The notes under the pieces: model-generated | Database searches by the model: none | What the model was told of the DNA's origin: nothing | Seen by the model: only the letters and a program-made list of their open reading frames with translations | Made by a program: the position numbers and the translations under genes | Part shown: piece by piece, positions 34,297 to 44,412 of the stretch | Layout: every line of letters starts with the position of its first letter | Numbering within the stretch: the first letter of the stretch is position 1 | Assembly: GCA_027924585.1 (NCBI GenBank) | Contig: BSBM01000442.1 | Location: forward strand, 3,286,001 to 3,350,000 | From: Larix kaempferi | Lineage: Eukaryota > Streptophyta > Pinopsida > Pinales > Pinaceae | Reading direction: 5' to 3' | Length of the DNA: 64,000 nucleotides

Positions 34297-35205
34297 TAAA
34301 TCCATGATAGTAAATTAATTCATGACAAAAAAAACTGAATTATTCCTTTCAATGGATGTGGTTTTCAATTTCCTATGTTGTTAGGTCAATTTGGCACATT
34401 CATTGAAAGAAATTGTAGACTTTAATGATGATCACAACAAGTGTGTTTGTTAAAACCTTGTGAAATAGAGCATCAAAAGACCTACATTGTAGGCCATATA
34501 ATTGTGTTTGTTTACCTTTTGTTTGATGGACCATGCACAATAAGCCATAAAATAATTTTTGAAGTAGGTCATTTTATTTTTCTGATTTTTTCTTTGGTGG
34601 TGTTGAAAAAGACCATTGTTCTTATTGATGGGATTTCATGTGCTTATGATTCTTTGGATAAATGAATTGAAAAATTAACAAAATTAACAAACAACCCATA
34701 TACCTTGGAATATAACACAAGAGTGACCATGTTAGGCAATCTTACTTATCTACTTACCTATGGTCATCTAAGTAGACCATTTGGATCATGTCTATTACTA
34801 ATGATCTCCATTAAATTTTCATGTTCACAATGAGGCTTGAAGTATCATACCTTTGATGGGTGCTTCCTTGGCATTGTTTGTAGTTTGAGGTTTGTATCGA
34901 AAACTAAGTTTGTAAAGTGGTATATAGATTCACCTAGTCTAATCTTGAAATACAAACGAAATATTAGATTCCATTTTGCTATGTTTCCATGTAAAATATA
35001 TTTGAAAAAAAACATATATTTGGATTATATGGAAATCCTTCTTACCTTTGACATTGTTTGGGATCTGCAGGATGGGAATGAAGTATTTTTTAGGGATTAA
35101 GAGGAGTATTCAATTACGCAAACTTATGAATGCCTATTGTGACAAGCAATCCATTGATTTCAACTCCATCAAATTTCTGTTTGATGGATGATGTTTGCAA
35201 GGTGA
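34297..35205. other. 0.9-kb unrelated segment interrupting the satellite array
   Basis: AT-rich single-copy-looking DNA sits between two type-B units. It replaces about 30 bp of the unit (the part reading GGCTCGGGGGAGG). Short frames (34441-34665, 34837-35100) are not recognisable. I see no clear TIRs or target duplication. It could be an insertion or a deletion-plus-fill event. Confidence 0.6.
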
Positions 35206-36877
35206 GCAAGTTTAACCCACCAATGCGAGATTGCATGCAATTACACTGAGCAAAACCCTAGTTTACGAAATGAATGCACAATGAAGCCACTGGGCCATGG
35301 GGAGACGAGGGAGAGGGCCCCCTAGAGGTAATCGCATGCCAGGAGACCAACGGAGTCGACGGTTCGTCGGTCCGACGTCCGGTTTCCGAGTTATGTCGAG
35401 TTGCAAGTCGCATGAAAATGCCGTTCAGGGACACTTGGTGAATTTCCGTCCGGGAGCCAAAAAGCAAACGGAGCAAGAAGATTGCGTGCCGTTGGCTCCC
35501 GCAAGTGTGTGTGGGCAATGCCGACGTGGGAACACTGCCAACACTGGCTCGGGGGAGGTTTTTGCAGAGTTGACCTACCAATGCGAGATTGCATGCAATT
35601 ACACTGAGCAAAACCCTAGTTTACGAAATGAATGCACAATGAAGCCACTGGGCCATGGGGAGACGAGGGAGAGGGCCCCCTAGAGGTAATCGCACGCCAG
35701 GAGACCAACGGAGTCGACGGTTCGTCGGTCCGACGTCCGGTTTCCGAGTTATGTCGAGTTGCAAGTCGCATGAAAATGTCGTTCAGGGACACTTGGTGAA
35801 TTTCCGTCCGGGAGCCAAAAAGCAAACGGAGCAAGAAGATTACGTGCCGTTGGCTCCCGCAAGTGTGTGTGGGCAATGCCGACGTGGGAACACTGCCAAC
35901 ACTGGCTCGGGGGAGGTTTTTGCAGAGTTGACCCACCAATGCGAGATTGCATGCAATTAAACTGAGCAAACCCCTAGTTTACGAAATGAATGCACAATGA
36001 AGTCACTGGGCCATGGGGAGACGAGGGAGAGGGCCCCCTAGAGGTAATCGCACGCCAGGAGACCAACGGAGTCGACGGTTCGTCGGTCCGACGTCCGGTT
36101 TCCGAGTTATGTCGAGTTGCAAGTCGCATGAAAATGCCGTTCAGGGACACTTGGTGAATTTCCGTCCGGGAGCCAAAAAGCAAACGGAGCAAGAAGATTA
36201 CGTGCCGTTGGCTCCCGCAAGTGTGTGTGGGCAATGCCGACGTGGGAACACTGCCAACACTGGCTCGGGGGAGGTTTTTGCAGAGTTGACCCACCAATGC
36301 GAGATTGCATGCAATTAAACTGAGCAAAACCCTAGTTTACGAAATGAATGCACAATGAAGCCACTGGGCCATGGGGAGACGAGGGAGAGGGCCCCCTAGA
36401 GGTAATCGCACGCCAGGAGACCAACGGAGTCGACGGTTCGTCGGTCTGACGTCCGGTTTCCAAGTTATGTCGAGTTGCAAGTCGCATGAAAATGCCGTTC
36501 AGGGACACTTGGTGAATTTCCGTCCGGGAGCCAAAAAGCAAACGGAGCAAGAAGATTGCGTGCCGTTGGCTCCCGCAAGTGTGTGTGGGCAATGCCGACG
36601 TGGGAACACTGCCAACACTGGCTCGGGGGAGGTTTTTGCAGAGTTGACCTACCAATGCGAGATTGCATGCAATTACACTGAGCAAAACCCTAGTTTACGA
36701 AATGAATGCACAATGAAGCCACTGGGCCATGGGGAGACGAGGGAGAGGGCCCCCTAGAGGTAATCGCACGCCAGGAGACCAACGGAGTCGACGGTTCGTC
36801 GGTCCGACGTCCAGTTTCCGAGTTATGTCGAGTTGCAAGTCGCATGAAAATGCCGTTCAGGGACACTTGGTGAATTT
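35206..36877. repeat. Satellite array, type B units (358 bp), 4.6 copies
   Basis: Units repeat with an exact 358-bp step (equivalent frames at 35258, 35616, 35974 and 36332) and the fifth is cut at about 36877 in AATTTCCG. Copies differ by only a few bases. They are rich in CpG (TCGACGGTTCGTCGGTCCGA) in an otherwise AT-rich region, which suggests recent amplification or low methylation decay. The 117- and 128-codon frames in each unit shift frame at every repeat and are not credible genes. Confidence 0.92.
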
Positions 36878-37790
36878 CCGCCCATTTTATAATTTAAGCC
36901 ACTTTTAAATATTTGAACTTCCATATTATTTTTGAAAGAGTATAATATTTCAAAACTCCTAAAGAGACAAAAACACATGATCAAAACTCCTAAGGCTGTA
37001 ATTTAGAGTAGTAATAATGGGGGTGATGGAGTTGAATTTGATCCTATGGAAGATAATGATACTAATATTATTGAGAATAAAGGGATGATAGGTTGATCCA
37101 TGACACCTTTGTTTGCATGGATGAGGATGCACCTATGTATGAGACCTATGATAATATTCATGATGTACATCTTATTGATAAGGCACACAAAGGCCTATAC
37201 AAGAGATCAAAGATGGGTCACTTTGTCTACTAATTTGATGTTGATAAAATTGAAGGTATTGAATGACATTTCAAACAATGGTATGACAAAGATCCTAATG
37301 TATACACAAGGTTAATATATAAGGTGCCCCATAAGGTTCTTTGTCATATCCCTATAATTCTAGGTTTTTGATGATTGTTTAGGTTAAAAAACATAGCACA
37401 TTATATGGATTATCATGTACAAAGATAAGTGAAGATGGTATTATATGAGTGGCTACAAATGGTTCTCAAATTACGATCATCAAGGAAATATTACCCATTT
37501 TTTAAGAAGAACCTCATAATGTTAGACTTTCATTGGTAGTTGATGGCAATGGGTGTGCATGAGTGAGTTCGTTGAAACCTTGAAAACATTGTATTGCATT
37601 TAGTTTGATTAAATTACACGAGCAAGAACTTTGACATAACTTGTAATGATCATCCAAAATCACAAATTTTAATTAGATACCAATTAGTGCATGCATGTAG
37701 TGAATTCGTTGAAACCTTTGAATATAATAGTTTGTTCTTTTGACATAGTGCATTCATGAGTAATAGATAATCCACACAAATCAACACATT
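36878..37790 (+). pseudogene. Decayed coding-like stretch, unrecognised
   Basis: Protein-like phrases in broken plus-strand frames: GGDGVEFDPMEDNDTNIIEN (about 37018), CMDEDAPMYETYDNIHDVHL, HKGLYKRSKMGHFVY, HFKQWYDKDPNVYTRL (about 37270-37320), with intervening stops. It may be the remnant of a transposon protein or of a captured gene. No family can be named. Confidence 0.3.
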
Positions 37791-37799
37791 AGAATGACA

Positions 37800-38066
37800 C
37801 AAGTACATGTATCCAAAAGTACATATATATCCAAAAGTGCATGTCTCCAAAAGTACATGTATATCCAAAAGTCTCCAAAAGTGCATGTCTCCAAAAGTAC
37901 ATGTATATCCAAAAGTATCGAAAAGTACATGTATCCAATGAAGTCAATGTACATGTCTCCAAAAGTACATGCACAATAAAGTCAATGTACATGTCTCCAA
38001 AACTGAATGTATCGAAAAGTACATATATATACAAAAGTATCCAAAAGCACATGTGTCCAAAACTAT
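37800..38066. repeat. Minisatellite of CCAAAAGTACATGT units
   Basis: About 15 imperfect copies of TCCAAAAGTACATGTAT / TCTCCAAAAGTGCATG, some with GTCAATGTACATG spacers. It ends about 10 bp beyond the stop codon of the minus-strand gene (38076), so it forms that gene's 3' UTR region. Confidence 0.8.
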
Positions 38067-38075
38067 CCAAAACTA

Positions 38076-40207
38076 TCAAAACTCAAGCTTTCTCTTGTTC
38101 TTTCCCGACGTTGATCCTCTAGGCACATCCCTAGGATCAATGTGCATCCCTGGATCCTGCAAATTAAATATCAATTGTTAAATTCAACTAACTATGTACA
38201 CTAATACATTATCTCAACAATTATCAACTGGTGCATGGAAAGTGCATGAAACACTTGGTCACTGAAGGACATCTCACCTCAACTGACAAAGGAGATTGTG
38301 TTGCTTGTGTAGCAGATGGAGCCGTCGGTTGAACATCCAGGATGGTTGAACCAGGGGGGCCAGGCACTGCTCCTGCTGGTGGTGGCTACAATGAAAAAAT
38401 GTTGAAATAGTTAGAAATGCATGAATAAACAATAGGTCCAACAATAATAAACTATGTAAAGATAATGTTGAAATAGTTACATACCTGTGTGTGATCAGTC
38501 GCCACTGCAGATGCGGCACTAACTGCTGCATCAACCATCGATGCAAGGTTCTTAGCAGACAACTCGAGTTCCTGTTGCAGTAAACATGCAATTCAAACAT
38601 TAACAAAAACGATTTATGCACTGGATTTCAAGTTAAACAACAAATATCATCGAAGGATATACATTACCGTGGTGTGAGTAAGCCCATGGTCGTGGGCAGC
38701 TGGAGTCTTTCTCGGAGTAGAACGCCTCACATACACACGACCCTTGTTCACGAATGGCCTGGAGGGAGATGCAAATCCAGGCAATGGGCCAGATGTGTCG
38801 GATGGTGCCTACAGTCAGCAAGTGTTCATGTAGTTAGACATGCATGATTCAACAAACAAACATGTATTTAAAAAATGTCATTTTTAATTGTTTACCTGGA
38901 GCCCAGACGTTTCAGGGGACGGTATGACCATGGGCACTACCTCCACATTACCTTGCCCCTGTGAAGGATCTGCCATCTGCAAGTTTAATAATTGTAAATA
39001 TTAGACCGTATATAGCATTAATGAACTAAAATGTAAAGTATGTGGAAATTAACAAATTAACAAGTATTAAAAAACTGAAATTTTAAAATGTTTACCTCGG
39101 TGTGAGATACGGCAATAGGTGGTATATAAGATGGGCCTGCCGAGTCTGGAACATCCGGCTCTGGGGCGTCACTGCCGGTAATCATCATCAACTGCAAGTT
39201 CACAAAATTAATATATTAGCTCAAACTATATATATGTGTACAAAGACGAAAATAAATGAAGAATTTATTACAATTAACCATCAAGATACCTCTCTCAAAA
39301 AGCCACTGAAGGCAACATCTGATGCAATACCATAGCAGGGACGACCACATGACGTGCACTCGTGAGGATCAGTACTAGGATGGGGAATAGCTGATGGTCC
39401 TCCACTAGTGGATGGTCCTGATGGTCCTGCAGTAGTGGATGGTCCTGATGGTCCTGCACTAGCTGATGGTCCTGCATGGTGACGAGCTGGTGTATGTACC
39501 ACACCAGGGACAGATGTCCCTTCCTCACCCATATGTTGAACCATCCTGCCATGGCGAACAACCGTCCGTGCCAAACTCAAAAATGCATCCCGTGTCTGCG
39601 GAATAATGCGATGTGCTGGTGGGACATCTGGCCCAGGCAACTGCCTGCGAGGTGCAGGGATAGGGCGATCCTGGTCTCGAAGCCTGGCATTGGGTCGGTT
39701 TTGGGGCATCCCCCCACCGATCCCCTGGAACTGTAAGATGTCAAAATAGTTAACGTGTTTATGCAACACGAACTCTGCATACATCTTTCGAAGGAAATAT
39801 AAGGGAATTTCCCTGTTGTTGTGTGGTGGCATATCAAAAACCATGTACCATCTGTCCATCCAGTTATCAACAAATGGTTGAAACGTGCACCACTCAATGG
39901 AGATATGCGGCTTGCTTGCATTAGGGATTTCCCCCGTCCGAGGGTCCCTAAACAATGCAAATATAACCTCTTTGGATATTTTTAGCTTTTTTACTGCATT
40001 GTAATCTAGTCCATCAGCATATTGTTGTCTTTTTCTTTCTCTGTAAGATGCAATATCATACAGGACATTCGTAGATTGCGAAATTGTGTCCACAATTGCA
40101 TCCAAGGTTGATGCAAGTGAACGGCGAATCCTGTCGCCACCACTAAAAGCTTCACTTATGCCCCTCAATTGGGCAAGCTCAATCAATATTTTGGCATTGG
40201 CATCCAT
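38076..40207 (-). CDS. Intact seven-exon gene, about 503-residue protein of unknown family
   Basis: Exons (minus): 40207-39290, 39191-39096, 38976-38896, 38808-38668, 38571-38485, 38385-38278 and 38156-38076. Every intron is GT-AG, every exon length is a multiple of three (phase 0), and the joined frame has no stop until TGA at 38078-38076. Exon 1 encodes a helical N-terminus (MDANAKILIELAQLRGISEA), a conserved block (DYNAVKKLKISKEVIFALFR, WYMVFDMPPHNNREIPLYFL, RKMYAEFVLHKHVNYFDILQ), DAFLSLARTVVRHGRMVQHM, a Gly/Pro/Ser-rich linker (AGPSGPSTSGGPS) and a small Cys motif ECTSCGRPC. Later exons are Pro/Ser-rich; the end KNKRKLEF is basic and could be a nuclear signal. An acceptor (ATTGCAG) lies 8 bases before the ATG, so an upstream exon exists. 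No known domain is recognised. A decayed relative lies at 53036-55240. Confidence 0.72.
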
Positions 40208-40389
40208 AGCCGCAACTGCAATAAAGACATTAATACGAAAATCATTAGAAACATATACATGGTATATAATGACGTCTCTTCAAAATTGAACATGTATTAA
40301 ATCAAACTCACATAAGCAATTTAATGGCATTTACTTACATACATTTAAAACTTAAAATTAAACATTTGACAATTAAAAAGTAAGTTAGT

Positions 40390-40557
40390 CAGATTGGTAG
40401 AGAGGAGGAGGAGGAGGATCAAGGCAGTGATGAGTTTGTTGATTCAGGCATGGAGGAGGAGGATCAAGGCAGTGATGAGTTTGCATCTATGTGTCTCAAT
40501 GTCTCATTGTGTTTTGTGATTGTGAATGACAAATGTGTTGTGATTTGTGAATGATCT
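40390..40557 (+). pseudogene. Acidic C-terminal tail remnant on plus strand
   Basis: An open plus-strand phrase, REEEEEDQGSDEFVDSG then MEEEDQGSDEFASMC, includes a duplicated GAGGAGGAGGATCAAGGCAG at 40405 and 40453 and ends at a TGA at about 40557. It looks like the tail of a lost protein (acidic tails are common at the ends of transposases), but nothing upstream extends it. Confidence 0.3.
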
Positions 40558-40689
40558 AATTTCTATTGAATATTTCATATTTGTAATTGTAAATGTAATT
40601 TCTATTGAATATTTGTAATTGTAAATGTTAAATTTTATTGGATGATCTATATGTCTATATTTTTAAATTTTAATATATTTTAAAAATAT

Positions 40690-40750
40690 ATTAATTCCGG
40701 GGGTCACCGTGTCCTACGTGTCATAATTCCGGGGGTCACCGTGTCTAGTG
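40690..40750. repeat. Direct repeat of a 22-bp phrase
   Basis: ATTCCGGGGGTCACCGTGTC occurs at 40695 and 40726, separated by CTACGTGTCATA. A related GGGGACACTCGTGTCCCGTG phrase occurs near 42989. Confidence 0.6.
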
Positions 40751-40759
40751 GGGACCAGG

Positions 40760-43240
40760 GATCAAATTTGAAGGGTGGGGTCCCATTTCACTATGAAGGG
40801 CTATGAGATATTGAACACTATTGAAGGGCTATGAGAAATTTATTAATATTTATTCTATGTGTATATATGGATGTGTTCATGTTGTATGGATTGGATTCTA
40901 GGTTAACCGAGGCCTTTTTAGAGCAAAGAATGGGGTAATTACTATTTGGGAACAAGTTTTTTATCAAATGTAAATTGCGGTGATGGAAGATATTGAGGGT
41001 GCCACATGTTGTGGAGAAAGTAGTATTGATTCCTATGACGTAATAGGGAGTTCAAAAAGTCTGGTTTCAAGTATTGTCATGCGTAGCTCGATTGATTTTT
41101 CTCGCGCTAGGGTTGTAGCAACTGTTATGGCCATTACTGTTAAAAGGATTGATGGGGTGGAATCCCGTGAAACGATGAGTTCTTTTGTTAAGACGTAGAT
41201 TCAGTGAAATTTGGTGGGAGTCTTATGTTCATTTTATGCACAAAATTCGATTACTTGATTTTGTTGCATTGTTAACTCTCCTCCTAGTCATAGCTACAAT
41301 CTCTTATATAATTGTGAAGGTTATCAATCCACTCAATATATTAAAGTTGTAGTAGGCCAAAATCATCCACATATTTATTGTACTCACAAATGTTGACATT
41401 CCAATTTCTATGTAGAGCGCCCATTAACATTAGATTGTATGGGACATGTTTTTGAGGCATGATGTCATTATCTCATAACAACAAGCTTTTTATCCATAAA
41501 TATGTCATCTACAAGCCAACGGAATTGTTCCTAATCCTTTATAAAACTTTGTCATAATTATATCAATACCAACATTCCTACCTATTGACTTAGCTTAGAA
41601 GATATTACACCTTCGAATAACCAAACCTGATTCCAAGGTTGGTAATCATAAACATAAAAGCATCATCATAAGGAAATAGCATGTTGTGTTGAGGAAATTC
41701 CTTTTTTTCCATTTCCTTCTCAGTATAATATTTGGTTGTGGATCATTTAAAATGTATAATTTATTTTAATATAATTGGGAAGCTAAATTCAAATTCATTA
41801 ATATATTAATATGATTTGATTTTTTTATTAATAATAAGTTATTCTTTTCATTTGAAAATGTAATAGTACATCAAAATTTCAATGTTTACTAACGTAGTAA
41901 AGTTGAGAGGCTTTATTTTTCAGTGGATATAGCAGACCTGTAAATTCATAGGATGTCAAAAATCTAGTCAGCCTTGAAGTTGAGCTCCTCAAAGAAAACG
42001 AATTTCTTTAAATATGTTTATGGCAGGCTGGCATTGCCAGCTTCGCTCCGCAAACTATCCTGGAGGACTGGAGGAGATAGGGTAGGTGGAACTTGGAAGT
42101 AGCTCATCCACAGTGGAATAGGGGTATAAGAAAAAGCTTGTTTCTATTCATGCAATATGGTCGGAGCCATGGAAGCATGGAATTCCAGCATTGACTTGAT
42201 ACAACAAAGAAAACAAAAGGTGGAACTTGGGAGCTGCAGGATTGACTTGATACAACAAAGAAAACACAGGGTGTGAGGCTGGGAGCCGTAGATGGTAGGA
42301 TTAACTTGATACAACAAAGAAAACACAGGTCTATAGGTAGGGGCCACGGGCAGGAGCAACAACCTGCAACATTACAAGAAGTTTATGGATTGTGGATTTT
42401 GTCTGAAATGCCAAATTCGCGGGGGCATATTAACATAATATATTATACATTGAATACTCAATTAACTCACAGAGTCAGCATTCACGAATTGGTATGTGAT
42501 AACTTGTAACTTGGTAAGCCCGCTAGCAACAACACGTATGAGCCACCTTCCAGGTTTAATAATTTTGTTGATGCCATTAAATGTGTTAAACACGTAAGCG
42601 CTCGCTACAAACACGAGAACTTCGAAGCGTTCAAGCCATGGGCTACTCAGTGTAAGCTCGTCCACGTAAGTTGCTCAATGATATTATTAGAGGCCCAATG
42701 GTCCATGATCCATGGATGATCGAACACGTGGATATTGGAGAGTAAGCGAGTCCCACTCCCAAGTCACCTAGCTAGTAGCCGCATTCCCAATTTCCCACTA
42801 AAAATTGTTGATGGGTGAAATTTGAAGCTACCCTTCTGTTGCAATTTTAAACAGTAGTGGTTAATTTAATTATTGAAGGGCTTACCATGAAATTAAATTT
42901 TTTTTGCATGGTAAAATTTGAAGTGGCCTTCTATGACGTGTGGGTAAAATTTGAAGTGGCCTGAAGGCTTCAAATTTGAAGCCTGGTGGGGACACTCGTG
43001 TCCCGTGTCCTCGTGTCGGGTGACTTAGATGAATACATTGTAGAAAGGGGGGAGTTTTAATTTTTTCAATTTTTGGTTTGATTATGAAGTTTTGAGTTTT
43101 TTTAAAAGGGTTTCATTTTGAGGTGTGAATTTAATTACAAATTGGGTTATTCCCAATTTGATCAATATTACAAAACTAGGTTAAACAATAAAAAATTTGT
43201 AATTTGGATTAAAAAATCACAAAAAAATGATTTGGGTGAA
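40760..43240. other. Right-hand non-coding part of TIR element
   Basis: No credible gene. A 72-codon plus frame (40983-41198) and several short frames are not recognisable. 41300-41900 is AT-rich. Under the model for the minus-strand gene, most of this would be its first intron. Confidence 0.45.
42190..42332. repeat. Three direct copies of TTGACTTGATACAACAAAGA
   Basis: TTGACTTGATACAACAAAGAAAAC occurs at 42193 and 42242, and once more with TTAACTTG at about 42301. Spacing is 50-59 bp with diverged linkers (GGGAGCTGCAGG, GGGAGCCGTAGATGG). Confidence 0.75.
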
Positions 43241-43248
43241 TAAATTAC

Positions 43249-43437
43249 CTGACTAGATGAGAATGCACCGGTGAATTTGTCTCCCCTCCAGCGAAATCGA
43301 GCAACACGGATAGTTGAGTGGGCCACAAAGCGTCCTCGTCCAGGGTCAATTTCGCCTCTATTCGCGTTTCTGATGCGTGAGTGTCGCGGGTGGTCGGCAA
43401 TCGGCCGACTGTGTTTTTAAATTGATTTTTAGTTTTA
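43249..43437 (-). other. Candidate 5' leader exon of the minus-strand gene
   Basis: Just inside the right end, a GC- and CpG-rich minus-strand stretch (with the open reading TVGRLPTTRDTHASETRIEA) ends CTAGTCAG and is followed by the donor GTAATT. It starts immediately downstream of palindrome array 3. The acceptor at 40216 could be its partner, which would make a 3-kb first intron. Whether it codes or is leader cannot be told from sequence alone. Confidence 0.4.
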
Positions 43438-43438
43438 C

Positions 43439-43508
43439 ATATCGCGTACGCGATTTGTAAATACATAACGCGTACGCGTTTTTTAACTACATAACGCGTA
43501 CGCGTTAT
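43439..43508. promoter_or_regulatory. Palindrome array 3: three copies at exact 26-bp steps
   Basis: Copies start at 43439 (ATATCGCGTACGCGATTT), 43465 (ATAACGCGTACGCGTTTT) and 43491 (ATAACGCGTACGCGTTAT), with the same period and spacer type (TAACTAC) as arrays 1 and 2. It lies 110-180 bp inside the right TIR and directly upstream of the candidate minus-strand leader exon. A stray half copy (AAACGCGTTATG) lies near 43579. Confidence 0.75.
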
Positions 43509-43621
43509 TGTTACCTAGCCTACATGTCCAATGACATGTTAGGCTCGGGTCTTACCATGGCAGATGGTAAATATCAGAAACGCGTTATGTTTTAGGTATC
43601 AGGAACGAGATTTGAAAAAAG

Positions 43622-43664
43622 TAGCATTGCATCTAAAGTGACCCTCATCTTCTTGCACACACCC
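43622..43664 (-). repeat. Right terminal inverted repeat
   Basis: Plus-strand ATTGCATCT-AAAGTGACCCTCAT-CTTGCAC-ACCC, the inverted partner of 25797-25845, directly followed by the TATA duplication and the resumed gag sequence. Confidence 0.85.
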
Positions 43665-43709
43665 TATAGGCTTCTTGTCTTCCTTCACTATCTCATATCT
43701 TTTCAACTG

Positions 43710-44077
43710 TCATATCAAGCTTTTGAACTTGGTGAGAAAGGCATTGATAGATTCGAAGCTGCTAGGACTCAAACATATGAGCTCATTCTCCAATTTGTGT
43801 GCTTCCATATCATCCTTTGGCCCAAAAAGATATTCGAGCTTGTCCCACACCTCTTTAGGAGATGTAAGATCGATGACATGAAAGTGTAGATCATCATAAA
43901 TTAAGAGAAGGAGGATACCAATTGTTTCATCAAGCCGATCCAAGTACTTGGACTTTTCAACTGCATTGGTTGGTTCTACCATCGTTCCGTTGAGTATTCG
44001 GGTGAAGCTCTTTGATCTCATGAAGAGAGAATTTTGGATTTCCACTCAACATAGTTGGAAGATGTAATCTTTAGATC
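43710..44077 (-). pseudogene. Copia gag of internal region 2, 5' portion (other side of the insert)
   Basis: Starts MDLKITSSNYVEWKSK at 44077, is broken by a frameshift, then continues in frame as NGTMVEPTNAVEKSKYLDRLDE, SPKEVWDKLEYLFGPKDDM and SSFESINAFLTKFKSLI to 43710. Aligning it with internal region 1 (21737-21350) shows that the missing continuation sits at 25790 and below, which proves that the intervening DNA is an insertion. Confidence 0.88.
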
Positions 44078-44412
44078 CATCTGAACAGAGAAAGTCGAAT
44101 AGTTGAATAAGATTCTGAACGGGTGAATAAACCTGCAAAACAACAAAAGATGTGTTGATGGAGAATGCTACACTTTGATTGAACACTACCTTAAGGACAC
44201 TTGGAACATGGACTAAGTCCTTCACACCTAGCTAGGCCTCACTGGATTTCTCCAATGAATTCAAGTAATAGCACCGGGATTTGTTGTGGAAACTCAGAGG
44301 CTTCTGGTGCACAAGTGAAAGATAGTTGCTCAAAGAAATGCTACAACTGTTGTTGCTACTGCAACTATTGCAATGGCTACAATTTGAATAGTTGCTTCCT
44401 AATCTGATACCA

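Larger units (their letters stand above)
25797..43664. mobile_element. 17.9-kb terminal-inverted-repeat DNA element (undescribed type)
   Basis: The left end GGGTCAGTGCAAG (25797) and the complement of the right end, GGGTGTGTGCAAG (43664 inward), are inverted repeats. They continue as ATGAGGGTCACTTT and AGATGCAAT on both sides, with one 7-8-bp extra in the left copy. TATA flanks both ends (25793-25796 and 43665-43668). The sister gag copy carries the empty site AAGTATAAGTTGATT near 21311-21325 with a single TATA, supporting a 4-bp TSD. Contents: three 26-bp palindrome arrays, a TCA-repeat block, a transposase-like ORF on plus, an intact seven-exon gene on minus, and a two-type satellite array. 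The catalytic core of a transposase is not recognised, so superfamily is open; groups with 4-bp duplications such as Sola, Chapaev or Academ are candidates. Confidence 0.85.

Noticed and set aside
33314-36757. Repeated 96-, 117- and 128-codon frames
   Set aside because: They lie in 358/359-bp satellite units whose length is not a multiple of three; each unit restarts the frame, and both strands are open equally.
37018-37315. Intact gene right of the satellite array
   Set aside because: Protein-like phrases are spread over two frames with stops between them; kept only as a low-confidence relic.
25797-43664. Helitron or LTR-element origin for the 17.9-kb insert
   Set aside because: It has inverted, not direct, terminal repeats and a duplicated 4-bp target; no Helitron-type CTRR end, Rep/helicase, LTRs or primer site.
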